Positions 60,143 through 64,000 of a stretch of DNA of 64,000 bases are shown piece after piece (position 1 is the first letter of the stretch; every line of letters starts with the position of its first letter). The DNA lies in the NCBI RefSeq assembly GCF_964340395.1, contig NC_135552.1:23021181-23085180 (forward strand), written 5' to 3'. The notes beneath the pieces were generated by a model that worked only from the letters and a program-made list of their open reading frames with translations, did not search any database and was not told where the DNA came from. Both the position numbers and the translations under genes were made by a program. This DNA is from Glandiceps talaboti. Lineage: Eukaryota; Hemichordata; Enteropneusta; Spengelidae.

Positions 60143-61424
60143 CTGAAGTAATGAAACAAAACATGCAAATAGTTCAACAGTTATATTCGGTCTGGTACAA
60201 GGTGTACCCCATAAAATGAAAATTATCACTAAAGTCAAAAAAGTGCATATATAATCGAGACCCGTGTTATACCAATACTTTTTGGATGAGGACACATACA
60301 TCAAAGATTGATAGCAGATGTCAAAAATGATGACTAATATTGCCACACTATTATACATAACAATTAATTCGGGTAGGATTTCCTTTGATGTATTAATCCA
60401 ATTCTTTCATTCTCCAAATATGTGCAAGAGTGTTTACATGAAAGAGCAAATCTCATGAAAATATTATTGTTGTGGTTCTAATTCATTTTTGATTCAGCTA
60501 ATAATTAACACACATCCCGTCGTTCTGAAAGCTCTTAACCTATTAATTTGTGACAGCTTGAATAGTGTGAAGATGATTTCGTTTTAAATGTGTTACTTCA
60601 ATTTTAAATAGATTTATCAAATTATGCTCAATTGTAAAGATAGATCAAAAGCTACTGTATTGAGTTTTGCCCTAGCTTTTGCGTCTGTCTCAAGAGTATC
60701 ACCCTTCTGGAGGAGAAATTAGGAATTGCTGTATACAACGTGTCATTGGATTGCAACCAGACGAGATGAATATGTACCAGAAGGATCATTTTCACATACA
60801 CTGGTTACTTGGTTAATATAGAATAATAGTAAATTTAATGATTGCATGTATTGCGAACGCTCACATGCTCATGTGCATATACACATGGGCATATACTACA
60901 AGGTATGCGAACATGTTTCCTTTCTTTCATATTATCATGGGTAGGTATATGATATTTATGTCATTTATTAGCAAACTTTTAAGCAAGAACTGTGCTATAA
61001 TTTTATTCAGTTTTGTTAAGGAAATGACAGATTTCGGTGTTTGGATGGGCTTCTGAGTGATCAATTTCATATTCTTAAGTTTAAAAAGACGTCTTGTGTC
61101 AATCATGGCTGTCTAACCACACAAACTATAGAGTGTGCGATACACTTTGTAGTGCCGAGATCATCGCATCCCAGGTATTACATGCAACAAACATCAGCTA
61201 CTCTCGATATCAAACGAGAAACTAAAATAATATGTAAATCACTTGTTCACCATGTGAAATTTTTTCTAAATCATGCTCCACATCACCGTAAACTTCCAGA
61301 CGTCGATTTCCACGCCAATTTCAGTCAATATAGAAAACTGTTCCAGATTGGTAACAGTCAAATTCTGGATAACTGTATATATCATAGATATAATGATGAA
61401 TATTATTGAAATTATAATACTCAC

Positions 61425-61729
61425 ATATGGTTCTAATGGATTTGCCATATCAACAACTGGCATCCATTCAAAGAGACCAAAAACTTCCATCGTGAATGTC
61501 TTGACAAAGTTTCCGACAAAGTCGCCTTCAACTTCAATTTGTATAACATGGGTAAGTGGAAATGGAAGCCCAACTTCCAAATACTGGCCCAGTTCATCTA
61601 CCTTTGGACTCCACGCCTCTGTATATTTCAATCCTACCGGCTTATTAGGATCTAGATTATCAGCCAATGAACTAAAAGTGGTGGATTCTGGTGACACTTC
61701 TTCCGGTATCATGTTGAATGGGCATTCAT
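61425..61729 (-). CDS. F5/8C domain type b, first exon (unit II)
   Basis: Copy of 57060-57364 with few changes, including 'GDFVGNF' for 'GDAYGNF' and 'NKPVGL' for 'NKTVGL'. Confidence 0.9.
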
Positions 61730-61956
61730 CTGTCACAGAATAATAATGTGAGGTCAACTACGTCAAACTAAGGTTACATTTGTCACATGGCTTTTTTTCA
61801 TGCTTGTCATTTCTTTATACTACTACATACATTCTAAAAGCAGCTGTAGGAATTTCGCATCATATTTACACATTTTCATAGCTATGGCGATACATACAAA
61901 TGTTATTTTAAAAGAATGAAATATTCAAATTAACGAAATGATAATATATATCTTAC

Positions 61957-62145
61957 AAGCACTCAACACGAGACAGGATGGTGCTTTAGAACACAGTCCA
62001 CTGGCTTCTCTAGTTAATCCTTCAGAACATTGACATAACAAATCACATCCTTCAACTTCTACGTCACAGTCGCCTAAATTGATCACACCAACATTTTGAT
62101 TGTCACATTCTCTCTGGCAGGTACAACTCTCCAGGCAGACTTCCT
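61957..62145 (-). CDS. Cys-rich module (10 Cys), unassigned (unit II)
   Basis: Copy of 57592-57780; one change is visible near the start ('EVCLESC' for 'EVCPESC'). The intron 62146-62754 is as in unit I. Confidence 0.84.
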
Positions 62146-62754
62146 CTGTGTATCAAAATGAGAGAGTGACCACTGAGTTAATCTTTATAGTTGCAAATTG
62201 GATCTGTATATATTCATTATTCGTTAATCTTTGAAATCACTGAGGCACTCCACAAAAGTGACGGACACCTACAAAAGTGAATTGTCGATTCGATTCAACT
62301 CTATTATGAAGAACATTTCTTTACATTCTGTGAGTGCATATAAGACTGCCGCGTGGAAAAGGTTTAAAGTGTGCTAAAACAAATGCGGTTGAAAGCCTTT
62401 GAAACCCTTTCATTTTTCAAAGAAGGAAGAAAATGACATAGAACTTCCCAAGAAGGACGAGTACGGATTAAGGACAAAGGAATGTCCTGTCGGGATTAGC
62501 TGTATGAAACCCTTAGAAGAATAAGACATTCTGAATATGATAGAAAACATCAAATTTACACAGGTAAATGACATTGTCTAACATAAACTCAAAACCGATA
62601 TCAAGGTAATTACGAAATAAGGAAAGACGCATCCCTGCTGACAAGACAATGAATTTCTATCAGAAATAGCAAGTACAAATTCATACAACGGGGAAAGAAG
62701 AAGTACATTGTTCAAAATTTATCTTAAACAAAATCCAATGTGAACAGCACTTAC

Positions 62755-62902
62755 CAAATGGGCATCCCATAAACTCTACTCTCAATTCAATGTCTCCAAT
62801 CCACGACATTGGCAGAATCTTTATAGCTTTTACATTTCGTAATCTTTCAGGAAGTATCGTTACATCTGGTATATCTGGAGACCCAGCCATTACATAGAAT
62901 TT
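62755..62902 (-). CDS. F5/8C domain type a, second exon (unit II)
   Basis: Copy of 58390-58537 with 'GDIELRVEF' for 'GDIVLRVEF', which brings it closer to the family consensus. Confidence 0.9.
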
Positions 62903-63146
62903 CTGGTAATTAACAGAAAAAAAGTTCACATCTGAATGTGACTAAAGTAAATATTCTCACTAACTGACATGGCATTTCTATATTTAGAAAGTGTATGATC
63001 ACGTGATTGAGCTACATACAAACGTGCATCTGTACTTAAAATTAATGACCACTGCGCTTACATTCCATCTGTGACACATATTCAAGACAACAATAATTTG
63101 AACACCATCGTCAACTCTAAAAGAATTAATCTCAAACATTACATAC

Positions 63147-63478
63147 CATTGGCGTTTCCAGGGGTGCTGTATCTTCTACATCTCCTTCCTCCATTGGTTC
63201 ATTCAATGGCAAGAAAGTTTGACCATCATGACTATACTCAACGGAATATACATTCACAGAACCATCTTTGTTTCCTTGGATCACAACAGCTGTAACATCT
63301 TGTGGAACATCAAACTCAACTTGCATAAATTCACCAACTTCATTGACTAATGGTGTCCAGGCGATACCATTAACACGACCAACTCCGGCAGTCAGAATTC
63401 CATCAACACTGGAATACGTTATTGAGGAATCTGGAATGATGTTGTTATCTGACATACCAAGCGGATTGCTACATATCG
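63147..63478 (-). CDS. F5/8C domain type a, first exon (unit III)
   Basis: Copy of 58782-59113. Changes cluster in one loop ('ILTAGVGRVNGIAW' for 'ILSAGDGRLNGLGW') and at 'SDNNII'. The intron 63479-63969 is as in unit I. Confidence 0.91.
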
Positions 63479-63969
63479 CTGTGAAAGAATGTGCAGAAAC
63501 ATAGCAGTCATTTCATATTTGAAAAGATAAGGAAAGATAATAGCCAAGATGTACACTTATTAATTAATGCTCGACAATTGTAATTCTTCATCAAAGTCAT
63601 ATATGAATATTTGATATCATGAAGATAATTAAGAAACGGGATAATAATATTGTATCCAATCTAACGGTAGATGTAAATTTAAATCAATCGATACACAAGA
63701 GCCAATGAATTAACTAATAGCAATTGTCAACGTCAGTATAATCGTCACACTTTCGGACAAAATGTTTGTACATCAATCCACACAAACTCAATGCTTATGA
63801 CAGCCATCCATATCTTTTACTTTCCTTCTCCATGTAAGTTTTATTTACTCCTTGTGTACGTTTCTAACACTGATAGCGAAATTCATATGAACAAAATCAA
63901 CAGAGAATAACGCACAGTTGGTACTATGCTCAAAATGCCGAACACAAAATGGGTCTACAATAAACATAC

Positions 63970-64000
63970 TTGGAATTGTTACAGGAACTGTGGTTTCTCC
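63970..64000 (-). CDS. Thr-rich linker exon (partial, cut by window edge)
   Basis: The 3' 31 bases match exon 59607-59735 including its donor CAA|GTATGT. The exon continues beyond the window. Confidence 0.85.

Larger units (their letters stand above)
58867..64000. repeat. Second tandem array, unit II (4.37 kb) and start of unit III
   Basis: Near-identical copy of the preceding unit up to about 63231, after which the pattern begins again and continues to the window edge. Confidence 0.92.

Overview
The window is animal (metazoan) nuclear DNA. It is AT-rich, full of microsatellites and decayed retrotransposons, and its coding sequence lies in short exons with clean GT/AG junctions. I can fit 79 exons on the minus strand (transcription runs from base 64000 towards base 1). 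They join into one unbroken reading frame of about 13.5 kb (about 4,500 codons), and every splice junction that can be checked is phase-compatible. Neither end of the gene is present: no start codon, signal peptide, stop codon or poly(A) signal for it could be found. The species cannot be named. The domain set (F5/8 type C, TIL, VWC, LDLa, mucin-like linkers) recalls invertebrate hemocytin/hemolectin and SCO-spondin-like proteins, which suggests a secreted adhesive or clotting-type glycoprotein of a marine or other invertebrate. That functional label is inference.

Layout in order of transcription: (1) 64000-51733, a tandem array of triads, each with a Ser/Thr-rich linker, an F5/8C domain, a Cys-rich module of about 62 residues that I cannot assign, and a second F5/8C domain. 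Two copies are near-identical (period 4.4-4.7 kb) and one is older. (2) 50595-43986, Ser/Thr linkers and two VWC domains, one preceded by a TIL domain, with LINE remnants in the introns. (3) 43318-41957, five micro-exons for Thr-rich linkers. (4) 41466-39368, one F5/8C domain and a poly-Thr linker. (5) 38961-31953, two TIL-VWC pairs, a further VWC and an LDL-receptor class A module. (6) 31258-27986, one F5/8C and one Cys-rich module. (7) 27643-26606, one 1,038-nt mucin exon built of 38-residue repeats. (8) 26605-22901, a large intron holding a foldback element and a plus-strand reverse-transcriptase relic. (9) 22900-53, one diverged and five almost identical copies of a module made of an F5/8C domain and four mucin exons (329 residues in 4.5 kb).

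The gene is therefore a bead-string of carbohydrate- or lipid-binding discoidin-type domains separated by probably O-glycosylated stalks. It has grown very recently by tandem duplication of phase 1-1 exon blocks at two separate places. The most striking features are the near-identical 4.5-kb array (only two amino-acid differences seen among the complete copies), the second triad array with a mosaic exon at its edge, and a 0.6-kb intronic block carried along in four copies. I see no tRNA, rRNA, CRISPR or prokaryotic features.
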